Assembly (NCBI RefSeq): GCF_038096165.1
Contig: NZ_CP151076.1
Location: forward strand, 930,001 to 994,000
Origin: Pseudomonas sp. G.S.17
GTDB taxonomy: Bacteria; Pseudomonadota; Gammaproteobacteria; Pseudomonadales; Pseudomonadaceae
Length of the DNA stretch: 64,000 bases
Direction of reading: 5' to 3'
Position 1 is the stretch's first letter, and each line of letters opens with the position of its first letter. Position numbers and translations under genes: made by a program. This document shows, one piece after another, positions 1 to 7,914 of the stretch. The notes under the pieces are model-generated. The model worked only from the letters and a program-made list of their open reading frames with translations. It was not told where the DNA came from and made no database searches.

Positions 1-44
1 GAGGGCGCAAGTTCTGACGACGCAACTGCTGCGAATGTACCGGC

Positions 45-71
45 CTCCTCCCGGCTGAAGCCAGTCCTACG
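45..71. repeat. REP-like palindromic element
   Basis: A single copy of the Pseudomonas REP type (core CCCGGCTGAAGCC followed by GTCCTACG). Matching modules recur near 1.9, 14.6 and 34.7 kb in this window. The left partner may lie outside the window. Confidence 0.7.
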
Positions 72-95
72 GATCCCGGTGTAATCAGGCGTGCT

Positions 96-305
96 CTATC
101 GCGCTTCGACGCTCGTCAACGATCGCTCAACCAGACCCTGCGCCATTTCGACCAGATGCATCACCGAACACGCCAGGTCGCGTTTCTGGCCGGTGAGTTG
201 ATCGCAGGTTTCGTAGGCGGTGGCGGCTGCGCAACGCAGCAGTTCTGACACGCGCACCAGGTTTTCTTCGAGGTTCATGGGCGGTTCTGGGGCATTGTTG
301 ATCAA
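96..305 (-). CDS. Small DUF6124/DUF3077-like protein
   Basis: A helical protein of about 69 residues of unknown function. The core ELLRCAAATAYETCDQLTG, then CSVMHLVEMAQGLVE, is the pattern of the short DUF3077/DUF6124-type proteins common in Pseudomonas. A clear paralogue lies at 56079-56282. The start is uncertain. A TTG at 305 has a good ribosome binding site (AAGGAAGG, about 9 nt upstream); the ATG at 278 would give 60 residues without an evident site, and a GTG at 347 would give 83. No function can be inferred beyond family membership. It stands alone, with no operon partner in view. Confidence 0.6.
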   Translation of the reverse strand: MINNAPEPPMNLEENLVRVSELLRCAAATAYETCDQLTGQKRDLACSVMHLVEMAQGLVERSLTSVEAR

Positions 306-822
306 GATAGAATTCCTTCCTTTTGCGCCAACACCTGTCGCTCTCACGCGGTAGAGGGTGGCAGCTATGCACAGGGTGAGAGACCGGCAGAAGGGACCCG
401 GTCAGACCGAAGTCTGCCTGCACACAGCTGCCATAACGCATTCATCGATATCTGAATATCGATGATGGACTGACAGGTTAATGCGGCTTCTGATCACCGG
501 GCTCTCACACCCATCCACTGAGTTTTCAATGGCAGGGCGCAGGCTAGTTGCAGGAATGGGCAGGCGCAAGCGGGGCGGGAGTGTCTAGGACATTTCGCAC
601 AAAAGATTCAGACCGGTCCTTCGCAATAGTGACATTTTTCGTATGAAAACCGGTCCCGCTGGAGCGCGGCTTGCCCGCGAAGAACGATCATGCGGTGTGT
701 CTGCTGCACCTCAATGACTCATTCGCGGGCAAGCCTCGCTCCAACGAGAGGCATCGTGTGCTGCCGTTATCGCGCTTCGACAGCCAGCACGAGCCGGTCA
801 GCCATTTTCCACTAAACGGCAA
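306..822. other. Intergenic region with an inverted repeat and a REP pair
   Basis: No convincing gene. It contains a perfect inverted repeat at 442-465 (TCATCGATAT, 4-nt spacer, ATATCGATGA), which could be a regulator site or weak hairpin. A divergent REP-like pair lies at about 659-751, with GGAGCGCGGCTTGCCCGCGAA facing TTCGCGGGCAAGCCTCGCTCC. Confidence 0.6.
659..751. repeat. REP-like inverted pair (BIME-like)
   Basis: Two oppositely oriented copies of the GGAGCG-GCTTGC-CCGCGAA type module, separated by about 45 bp. The same module type occurs near 30.0, 39.1-39.7 and 45.5-45.7 kb. Confidence 0.7.
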
Positions 823-1497
823 TTACGCCGTCGGATCGGAAATATCGGTTTCAAGAATGTTCACTATCACTGGAACAATAACTGTTTTATTGATAAGCAG
901 TGGTTCGCTCTGTTTGGAACAGGCTACATACGCCCACCATTGTTCTCCAAAGTTCTGTCGTTCATTAACGCCAAGCGTATTGCCATTTGGCGCGGTTATA
1001 TAGACCGGGCCGATTTCAGCTACGCTTGGCGTGAACTCGCTATTGTTGAGTGGTACTAATTTCCAGCCTGAAACTATTTTTTCAGTAGTGGAGGGGGCTA
1101 CATAGAAATCTACACTATGGTGGCTCATCGTCTGTACACTATAAATCTGTCGTCTGCCAATGACAATGTTCCTGAAGACTTCTTTGTTGTTAATGATAAG
1201 GGCATCTTTGATTTTTATTTCATAGCTGCTTGATCCGTCGTCCCACTCTCGATACAGAAACCAGAACTGCTGAATAGGCATCGGATTCTGAGCGCCTCGA
1301 GGGCAGGTGGTGGCTGTCAGATACCCACACCGTTCCGTGCCTTTCAGGGTGGCTTCCATAAAATTTCCGGATGACTGGTAGTCTTTCGGGAGTTCAATTT
1401 CTGAAATTATCTTCGAAAAATCAAAGGCCGCCGGGTAGTCTGGATGTACGGATCTTAACGTGGCTCTGAATGATTTTTCCTTAATAAACGTACTCAT
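823..1497 (-). CDS. Hypothetical protein, AT-rich orphan gene
   Basis: A 224-residue protein that I do not recognise. The start at 1497 (MSTFIKEKSF) is chosen because GAGG lies 7 nt upstream; the longer reading from 1524 has no such site. It has no signal peptide or obvious membrane segment. The composition is aromatic and beta-like in the middle (QQFWFLYREWDDG) and near the end (QWWAYVACSK). The G+C is visibly lower than in the housekeeping genes around it, which suggests acquired DNA. It is flanked by REP elements on both sides and has no operon partner. Confidence 0.55.
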   Translation of the reverse strand: MSTFIKEKSFRATLRSVHPDYPAAFDFSKIISEIELPKDYQSSGNFMEATLKGTERCGYLTATTCPRGAQNPMPIQQFWFLYREWDDGSSSYEIKIKDALIINNKEVFRNIVIGRRQIYSVQTMSHHSVDFYVAPSTTEKIVSGWKLVPLNNSEFTPSVAEIGPVYITAPNGNTLGVNERQNFGEQWWAYVACSKQSEPLLINKTVIVPVIVNILETDISDPTA

Positions 1498-2328
1498 GCT
1501 ATGCCTCGTAAACTTGGCCTTCATTTTTGGAAGGATTCGATCACGACTTTATTGGGGTTGTCTGTCGGGTGGTACTGTTAGAACTTACAGGTTTTTAGAA
1601 TGTTTAGTGCAGGATTAGCGCTGTCTAATTTCGTTTACCTAGAAGCTAAAAGTATTTTCCTGGATGGTGTGGTAGGGGCCAACTTGTTGGCGATATGTTG
1701 CTACTGGCTGATCAGGCCCATTGCCTCACGAACAACTTCGCGTAGAAGCGCGATTCAAGTGTGGGACCGGATTTATCCGGGAAGACGTCGGTTCAGTCAG
1801 CGAGATAGTCGGAGTCTGTCGCGACCTCTTCGCGAATAAATTCGCTCCCACAGGTGGAATACGGTCATCCCGTGGGAGCGGCTTCAGCCGGGAGGATGCC
1901 GGTACATCCATAGCCGTTCAGTCGTCAGACGTTCCGTCCTCCCGGCTGAAGCCGGTCCTACAATCACCTACAGAATGAACATCATCCTGTCACACAGGTC
2001 CGTTACTACGGGTGTGGGAACGCGATCAGCTGCCGATCAGGCAAAAACGGGTAAAAATGCGACATTTTTTGTTGATCTCAAGCTCCTCACGTCCTAAAGT
2101 TCGCGCCGAACGTCCATGCTGGAAACGATCCATCCGGCTCAAGTACTGACGACGAGACAGCAAGGCCATAGGGAATGCGCTAACCGCGTCCATATGGTCT
2201 TTTTGCTTTCGGCGAACAGCCTTGGGAAGTAGGCGAACCAAAGTGGGGATACTGAGGGCGTTCGTTGAGCGCGTGGAGACACGCCTCGCACCCATTGATT
2301 AATGCAGTTTGCCAGTAGGAGTTTCCGC
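1498..2328. other. Long intergenic region with four REP-like modules
   Basis: About 830 bp upstream of speC without a supportable gene. REP-like modules lie at about 1761-1795, 1818-1853, 1869-1900 and 1930-1965, in alternating orientation. Short open frames here on both strands lack ribosome binding sites and recognisable similarity. The speC promoter and leader presumably lie in the last 200 bp; I could not pick a confident -35/-10 pair. Confidence 0.55.
1761..1965. repeat. REP cluster (four modules)
   Basis: Alternating modules: GTGGGACCGGATTTATCCGGGA, CTTCGCGAATAAATTCGCTCCC, GTGGGAGCGGCTTCAGCCGGGA and CTCCCGGCTGAAGCCGGTCC cores, each with a short palindrome and a conserved GGGA/TCCC flank. 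Confidence 0.7.
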
Positions 2329-3492
2329 ATGCCGATCCAGGTCGAAGACTATTTCCAGCGCGACACCTTCAACAAGATGAAGGCGTTTGCCGACACGCAA
2401 GAAACCCCATTCGTGGTCATCGATACCGCGATGATCAGCAAGGCCTACGATGACCTGCGCGCAGGCTTCGATTTCGCCAAGATCTACTATGCCGTCAAGG
2501 CCAACCCGGCTGTCGAAATCATCGACCTGCTCAAGGATAAAGGCTCGAGCTTCGACATCGCCTCTATCTATGAGCTGGACAAGGTGATGGACCGCGGCGT
2601 CAGCGCTGACCGCATCAGCTACGGCAACACCATCAAGAAATCCAAGGACATTCGCTACTTCTACGAGAAGGGCGTGCGCCTGTTTTCCACCGACTCCGAA
2701 GCCGACCTGCGCAACATCGCCAAGGCCGCACCGGGCTCAAAAGTCTACGTGCGTATCCTGACCGAAGGTTCGACCACGGCTGACTGGCCTCTGTCGCGTA
2801 AATTCGGCTGCCAGACCGACATGGCCATGGACCTGCTGATCCTCGCCCGCGACCTGGGCCTGGTGCCGTACGGCATCTCGTTCCACGTGGGTTCGCAGCA
2901 GCGCGACATCAGTGTCTGGGACGCGGCGATTGCCAAGGTCAAAGTGATCTTCGAACGTCTGAAAGAAGAAGACGGCATCATCCTCAAGCTGATCAACATG
3001 GGCGGTGGCTTCCCGGCCAACTACATCACCCGCACCAACAGCCTGGAAACCTACGCCGAAGAAATCATCCGCTTCCTGAAAGAAGACTTCGGTGATGACC
3101 TGCCGGAAATCATTCTGGAACCAGGCCGCTCGCTGATCGCCAACGCTGGCATCCTGGTCAGCGAAGTGGTGCTGGTCGCGCGTAAATCCCGTACCGCCGT
3201 CGAGCGTTGGGTGTACACGGATGTGGGCAAATTCTCCGGCCTGATCGAAACCATGGACGAAGCCATCAAGTTTCCGATCTGGACCGAGAAGAAAGGCGAA
3301 ATGGAAGAAGTGGTCATTGCCGGTCCAACCTGCGACAGCGCCGACATCATGTACGAAAACTACAAGTACGGCCTGCCTCTGAACCTGGCCATCGGTGACC
3401 GCCTGTACTGGCTGTCCACCGGCGCCTACACCACCAGCTACAGCGCCGTTGAGTTCAACGGCTTCCCGCCGCTGAAATCGTTTTACGTTTAA
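2329..3492 (+). CDS. speC: Ornithine/lysine-type PLP decarboxylase (fold type III)
   Basis: A 387-residue pyridoxal-phosphate decarboxylase of the alanine-racemase-fold (eukaryotic ODC-like) class. It forms putrescine from ornithine, or a related diamine, in the cytosol. Visible motifs are YYAVKAN with the Schiff-base lysine K57, the phosphate-binding GGGFP at 225-229, EPGRS from E264, and CDSAD with the catalytic cysteine C335. The start at 2329 is preceded by TAGGAG at 2316-2321; an ATG 27 nt upstream has no site. Length and neighbourhood match PAO1 PA4519 (SpeC). Whether it prefers ornithine or lysine cannot be read from the sequence. A strong terminator follows directly. Confidence 0.93.
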   Translation: MPIQVEDYFQRDTFNKMKAFADTQETPFVVIDTAMISKAYDDLRAGFDFAKIYYAVKANPAVEIIDLLKDKGSSFDIASIYELDKVMDRGVSADRISYGNTIKKSKDIRYFYEKGVRLFSTDSEADLRNIAKAAPGSKVYVRILTEGSTTADWPLSRKFGCQTDMAMDLLILARDLGLVPYGISFHVGSQQRDISVWDAAIAKVKVIFERLKEEDGIILKLINMGGGFPANYITRTNSLETYAEEIIRFLKEDFGDDLPEIILEPGRSLIANAGILVSEVVLVARKSRTAVERWVYTDVGKFSGLIETMDEAIKFPIWTEKKGEMEEVVIAGPTCDSADIMYENYKYGLPLNLAIGDRLYWLSTGAYTTSYSAVEFNGFPPLKSFYV

Positions 3493-3507
3493 GCGTTACG
3501 GCTGATA

Positions 3508-3536
3508 AAAAACCCGCGAGTGATCGCGGGTTTTTT
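3508..3536 (+). terminator. Rho-independent terminator after speC
   Basis: The stem AACCCGCGA/TCGCGGGTT is followed by a T run, 15 nt after the speC stop. The A run on the other side makes it potentially bidirectional, so it could also end the toxin operon reading leftward from 4526. Confidence 0.9.
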
Positions 3537-3554
3537 GCATTTTCGACCTCGCTG

Positions 3555-4526
3555 TTATTTCCAGCGAGCGCGAAGATCAGTCACGTAGTCCGATAGCGCC
3601 CTGGCGTTGGCAACAAACGCTTCGACATCCTCGACGATGCTCACGTTCGAAGGCGCTTGTTGCGCGTTGATGAAGATGAGCAGCGCGGTGCAGATTTTCC
3701 TGACTTGCTCCTCATAGCGCGCCACGTTTTGCTCAAGGGCCTGGGCAGTACTCAACTGCTGAATTCGCTGCTCCAGGGATTTAATGCGCGGCTTGATGTC
3801 GCCTAGTTCCTTTGCGATCGAATTCAGTTCTGCCTGTACTTTTGCTCTGGCCTCAACCATATCTACATACTTCACTGATTCGCTCGCCATCCGCAGAATA
3901 TTCTGCACGCTGACCACGGCCGCTCTGACCAGGGATGCTTGGGGGCTTCTTGGGTCGAGCTTGGTGAACGCGTCAAGCAGCGGGATAAATTGATCAATCA
4001 GATTTTTGTCTTCTATTACTGACATGGCCGCGTTGAGGGTCTGTTTATCGCCGGTGTATCGGTCGCGTTTGTTCTCGGTTTCATTCAATGCCGTCTGTTG
4101 TATCTCAAGTTGCTGATTAAGACTGCCTTGCAGGTCGGTGATATTTCCGGTATCAAACGCGCGCAAGTTGTCGAGGCGCATGGAAAGAACGTTGTAATGC
4201 TCGCGCGTCTGGCTGAGTGCATCTTCGAGATAGCTGTTCATCTCTGCCACATGTTGCGCTGGCACCGGCCCGGACTGCGCGGCCTCCTTGATTAATATAT
4301 TCAAAGCGGATTGAATCGCGCGGACCTGTAGTGCGGCGGGTAGCAAGGCAAGGGTTGATCGGGCCTGATCGTCCGCTTCATTAATATCGGTCGCCAGCGT
4401 TCGTACCTTTTCCTGAAGTGTTGGCAGATAGAGGCCGTCAAGGTCAAGCACATGAGTTTTGATACTGTCCCTGCACGAACGAATCGTTTCAAGGTCAAGC
4501 TGAATTGGGTCAAATATAGTAGGCAT
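3555..4526 (-). CDS. XaxB-like subunit B of an alpha-xenorhabdolysin-type binary toxin
   Basis: A 323-residue helical protein resembling the B component of XaxAB/YaxAB alpha-pore-forming toxins. In that family the B subunit binds the membrane and supplies the pore helices, with A as partner. The N-terminal LYLPTLQEKV and C-terminal YVTDLRARWK parts match the second B gene at 7201-7914. The centre has long coiled-coil helices (about 130-170 and 225-265) around a more hydrophobic stretch (about 165-215), the likely tongue. It has no signal peptide, as is usual for these toxins. It lies 53 bp downstream of the A gene, in the same operon. The ribosome binding site is weak, so it may rely on coupling to A. 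The family call rests on remembered sequence patterns. Confidence 0.8.
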   Translation of the reverse strand: MPTIFDPIQLDLETIRSCRDSIKTHVLDLDGLYLPTLQEKVRTLATDINEADDQARSTLALLPAALQVRAIQSALNILIKEAAQSGPVPAQHVAEMNSYLEDALSQTREHYNVLSMRLDNLRAFDTGNITDLQGSLNQQLEIQQTALNETENKRDRYTGDKQTLNAAMSVIEDKNLIDQFIPLLDAFTKLDPRSPQASLVRAAVVSVQNILRMASESVKYVDMVEARAKVQAELNSIAKELGDIKPRIKSLEQRIQQLSTAQALEQNVARYEEQVRKICTALLIFINAQQAPSNVSIVEDVEAFVANARALSDYVTDLRARWK

Positions 4527-4579
4527 AGTGGTGCGGTCTCTAAGTGTTTAGTGATAAGCGGCGTGGTGAATTGAAATGA

Positions 4580-5749
4580 TTAAAGTTGTTCGGCGGAATA
4601 CTCAAATGCGCTCTGCAATAGCTCGGATTTTAGTTTGACGGTTTGCCAGTTTGAAATCAGATTGGTCAGCCGTGAAACGAGTACCGTCAGCAAAGTAGCG
4701 TTGCTGGTATCTTTGAACCGCTTTGCCGCGCTCATGATGTAGGTCGTTATGGTCGTCCACAGTTCTTGCAGATTTGCCGCACCACTGGCCGCGCCGTCAA
4801 TACGCAAGGATAGATCTTGCAGGCTGGTTTCAAAGGTTGTGAGGGAGTTGGCCACTTTGCCGGATTCCAACTTCTTGCTCAATTGCTGTTTCTCTGCGAT
4901 CAGCCGTTCAATACCGTTTGAAACGTCATATGCCTTGAATCCATAAATGCCTCCGCTGACCGCGAGACCGGGAAGTCCCCACCATGCGCCGACCCAGATG
5001 TAACGACAGTAGGTTTCATAAGTGCGCTGCTGCTCGGCAATGCGGGTGTTTAGCGATTCGATCTTTTCGTTCAGGTCGCTCGAATCCATGCCTTTGGCAG
5101 CGGTCAGGCAGAGCTTGCGTTTGAGCCCAACCTTGGCGGCCAGATCCGTCAATTCATACTTGTAATCGGTGATCCTTTCCTTGACGTCGGCGGCCTGGTT
5201 TTTCTGCTCTTCGACAAGACCTTTCAACTCGTTGATAAAGCTTTCCAGGGTCGAGACTTTTTTTGCGTCGCTGGCGAGCAGGGGCGAGTGGGGAATGGAG
5301 TCAAGGGGGACGTTTTTGTAATCGTCAACGACGCCATCAGTAGAGTAGCTATCAAAGCGTTGGATCTGTGCAATTACATCATTACCGATACTCTTCAGGT
5401 TGTCCGCGAACACGCCAAGACCGGCGCTCACGTTTTTCATGTTTATTTCGAGGTGAGGCCACAGATCGGCGGTTTTCTGAGTGTCGTTATACAAATTCAG
5501 AATGTCCTTTGGTTCAAGTCCAGGGACGCCGCTTTCATCGTAGCCGAGTAAATATTTGACCTGGTCCAGGCGTTGTGGAAGCGCATTCGCGTAGGCAGCA
5601 AAGCTTCTAAGCGCCTGCATGTCCTTGGCGGTTGCCAGGAGCCCCGGAGCACGAGTGACTTCCGGGCTGGCGCTTGAGACAACATTAATAAAGCCTGTGG
5701 TGACTTCGTTCATCAGGCTTTGCGAGATCTCGGTCTTTACAGGTGTCAT
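4580..5749 (-). CDS. XaxA-like subunit A of an alpha-xenorhabdolysin-type binary toxin
   Basis: A 389-residue protein of the XaxA/YaxA family. Visible hallmarks are APGLL near residue 35, LGYDESGVPGLEP near 75-87, long amphipathic helices, and a strongly hydrophobic hairpin around 250-280 (WVGAWWGLPGLAVSGGIYGF) that fits the membrane-inserting tongue. The C-terminal LRIDGAASGAANLQELW is shared with the divergent A gene at 6041. The start at 5749 is preferred because AAGGA lies 6 nt upstream; the ATG at 5767 has no site. It is first in the operon with the B gene. There is no secretion signal or secretion-system gene nearby. Known relatives act on insect or mammalian cells; the target here is unknown. 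Confidence 0.85.
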   Translation of the reverse strand: MTPVKTEISQSLMNEVTTGFINVVSSASPEVTRAPGLLATAKDMQALRSFAAYANALPQRLDQVKYLLGYDESGVPGLEPKDILNLYNDTQKTADLWPHLEINMKNVSAGLGVFADNLKSIGNDVIAQIQRFDSYSTDGVVDDYKNVPLDSIPHSPLLASDAKKVSTLESFINELKGLVEEQKNQAADVKERITDYKYELTDLAAKVGLKRKLCLTAAKGMDSSDLNEKIESLNTRIAEQQRTYETYCRYIWVGAWWGLPGLAVSGGIYGFKAYDVSNGIERLIAEKQQLSKKLESGKVANSLTTFETSLQDLSLRIDGAASGAANLQELWTTITTYIMSAAKRFKDTSNATLLTVLVSRLTNLISNWQTVKLKSELLQSAFEYSAEQL

Positions 5750-6040
5750 GTCTATTCCTTGAGTCATGAAGTGACAGTCTTGGGTTAAGGGTATATTTGC
5801 GTGGCTGTTACAAAAGTTAGCAGCTGTTTTGAATGGGTGTCAGTTAATTAGTTGGATTGAGTGTGTAGGAAAAGTGTGTAATGGAGTTGGATATTGTACC
5901 GTTGAACAATTGAGTCGTTATCGTGTGCTGTGTCGGTAGTATGTTAGTGCTTTGTTGTCAGGTTCGTTAAGTAAGCTGCCGCCCGCTGGAAAATATAATC
6001 ATTAGCGTCAAGAGTGCGCCGATATACAAGGATGAGTCAT
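5750..6040. promoter_or_regulatory. Divergent promoter region between the two toxin operons
   Basis: About 290 bp, conspicuously AT-rich and GT-rich on the plus strand, separating two divergent A genes. Both promoters must lie here. Candidate AT-rich -10 elements are present, but I could not choose among them. The low G+C contrasts with the flanking core genes and suggests silencing or acquired DNA. Confidence 0.6.
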
Positions 6041-7204
6041 ATGCTTGCACACGATGAACTAACGGTCGAAAGACTCAACGAAATAAGTACGCACTATATA
6101 AATACCCGCACCCGACGCGAAACTTCTGCAGGTCGATCCCCGGGTCTGCTCGTGACCGATACGGATGTCCGGGCCATCAAGCGCTATGTCGCTTCTGCGC
6201 TGGAGTTGCCGTGCGAACTAGCGCAGGTGAAAAAATTCCTCGGTTATGAGGTTGCCGGCGTCCCCGGGCTTGAACCCATGGAAATGCAAAACCTGCATCA
6301 GTCGGTCAAGCGTCATGCTCACGGCTGGCCGGCAATCGAGAGTGGCATGAAGGCGGTTGGCTCGGACCTCGTGGTGTTTTCCGATGCATTGAAAAGCAGC
6401 GGGCAAACGCTGATCAGCTTTATCGAGGGCCTGGAAGGTTTCCAGAATGCGATAGGCGTGGTTGGCGACGTCGATGCGCTGGATATGGCGGGTCACCCGC
6501 GCATGGAATTGACTGCGCGGGATAAAAGCCGCGCGCCAACGCTGCTTGCGCTGGTGGAAGACATGCGCATTGTCATTCGCGAGTGCAGCCGCACCACCAC
6601 CCAGGTCAGCTCCGGCATAAGCTCGTTCAAGACTGAGCTTAAAACCCGCATCGCACCGGCAGTCGGCTTGACGCTGACCCTGATGCAGCGCCATCGCAAG
6701 GACAGCGCCCTTGCTGATTTGAATCAGGAACTGGACGAACTCAATCGCCAGATCCAGCAACACGCTGACAGTTTCGAAGATTTTCTGGAGCGCCAATGGA
6801 GCCTGCTGTCATTTGCCGGGAGCCTGCTCATTCCCGGCGCCGAGGCTTCGCCGCAAACACAGCTGGAAGCATTGTTGGCGCGCAAGCGCGAGGTGCAGAA
6901 AGAGATTCGCCATAACCATGCGCTGATCGCCGCGCTGCTCAGCCTGCAAACCGATGTCCAGGATCTGGGGTTGCGCATGAGTGCCGCTGCGTCTGGCGCC
7001 TCCAATCTGGAAAGCCTGTGGATACTGGTCCTGGCCTACATCGACAGCTCCGCCCGACGGCTTAGCCATATGGACGATGCGGTTTATCTGGTGGTTTTCG
7101 TCGCCCGGCTCAAGGCGATGATCCAGTGCTGGGTCGAAATCAGGAAACACAGTCAGGATTTATTGACAGCCTTTAACCATGCGGTTGCGGAGGTGGACCA
7201 ATGA
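6041..7204 (+). CDS. Second XaxA-like toxin subunit A
   Basis: A 387-residue paralogue of the A subunit at 4580-5749. Shared landmarks in order are SPGLL, LGYEVAGVPGLEP, WPAIESGMKAV, VFSDALKSSG and the C-terminal LRMSAAASGASNLESLW. The central hairpin (SLLSFAGSLLIPGAEA, around 265-280) is shorter and less hydrophobic than in the first A protein, so membrane insertion may differ. The start at 6041 is chosen because AAGGA ends 8 nt upstream; a GTG at 6014 and ATG at 6032 are in frame, but the latter abuts the site. It overlaps the B gene by 4 nt (ATGA), giving translational coupling. The G+C is higher than in the first pair, so this is probably not a recent duplication. Confidence 0.82.
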   Translation: MLAHDELTVERLNEISTHYINTRTRRETSAGRSPGLLVTDTDVRAIKRYVASALELPCELAQVKKFLGYEVAGVPGLEPMEMQNLHQSVKRHAHGWPAIESGMKAVGSDLVVFSDALKSSGQTLISFIEGLEGFQNAIGVVGDVDALDMAGHPRMELTARDKSRAPTLLALVEDMRIVIRECSRTTTQVSSGISSFKTELKTRIAPAVGLTLTLMQRHRKDSALADLNQELDELNRQIQQHADSFEDFLERQWSLLSFAGSLLIPGAEASPQTQLEALLARKREVQKEIRHNHALIAALLSLQTDVQDLGLRMSAAASGASNLESLWILVLAYIDSSARRLSHMDDAVYLVVFVARLKAMIQCWVEIRKHSQDLLTAFNHAVAEVDQ

Positions 7205-7914
7205 CAGTCACCAATGAGGTTTTGTCGGCAGGAATGCTGGATGCGTGTCCGTTGCCGGATATCGACATGCTTGAGAAACATCGCCGTGAGATGACCCGCC
7301 TCGCCAGCACGCCGGGTGAGCTGTACTGGCCGTCATTGAGGCAACAATTGCAGGCGTTACTGGACAAGGTAAATGCCGTGGACGTAGCTGCCACGGAGTT
7401 GATCATCGGCATCGGCGCAGGCCTGGGCAAGATCGACATTGCCCCTTATCAGCAAGCCATTCTCTTGCTGGACAAGCCCGAGAGGACTGCCGAGGAAAGT
7501 GCGGCTTGCCTGCAATACCAGGAGGAAGTCGCCAATCTGCTGCTGGACGCGTCTGCTTTGGTCAGGACCTACCTCAGCACCCTGGACGCGAGCCTTTTGT
7601 CCCTTGAGACGTCGCCCATCGATGATGTTTTCGCGCCGATAGCAGAGTTGCAGACGCGACTCGAAACTTCGACGGACGCAGAAGCCCAGCGACTCCGCGA
7701 TTGCCTCGACGAGTTTTGCGCGGTTCTGGACGTGGATAAATCCAGAGCCGGTTATGTGCACGAAATCAGCAAGCTGGTTTTTGCGGTGAGTTACTTTTTC
7801 GACAACGTGCTGGAAGCTAGTCCGGACGTCATCCAGCGGGCCGAAGACTTCCTGCACCATTCAGACGAACTGGTCGATTACCTTCGGGAATTGCACAGTG
7901 TCTGGAAAAGCTGA
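7201..7914 (+). CDS. Short XaxB-like toxin subunit B
   Basis: A 237-residue protein encoded immediately after the second A gene, with a strong ribosome binding site (GGAGG, 7 nt upstream) and an ATGA overlap. Its N-terminal LYWPSLRQQL and C-terminal VDYLRELHSVWK correspond to LYLPTLQEKV and SDYVTDLRARWK of the first B protein. The middle is about 90 residues shorter, and the hydrophobic stretch and much of the coiled coil are missing. Either it is a degenerate partner, or this pair works without a B tongue, for example as a modified toxin or an antagonist. Its 3' end overlaps the convergent SEL1 gene by 37 bp. Family membership is inferred from context plus end similarity. Confidence 0.68.
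   Translation: MTVTNEVLSAGMLDACPLPDIDMLEKHRREMTRLASTPGELYWPSLRQQLQALLDKVNAVDVAATELIIGIGAGLGKIDIAPYQQAILLLDKPERTAEESAACLQYQEEVANLLLDASALVRTYLSTLDASLLSLETSPIDDVFAPIAELQTRLETSTDAEAQRLRDCLDEFCAVLDVDKSRAGYVHEISKLVFAVSYFFDNVLEASPDVIQRAEDFLHHSDELVDYLRELHSVWKS

Noticed and set aside
1600..1978. Short plus-strand open frames
   Set aside because: They cross REP modules and lack recognisable features.
2026..2330. Small minus-strand open frames upstream of speC
   Set aside because: Arginine/serine-rich translations without ribosome binding sites, in a REP-containing leader region.
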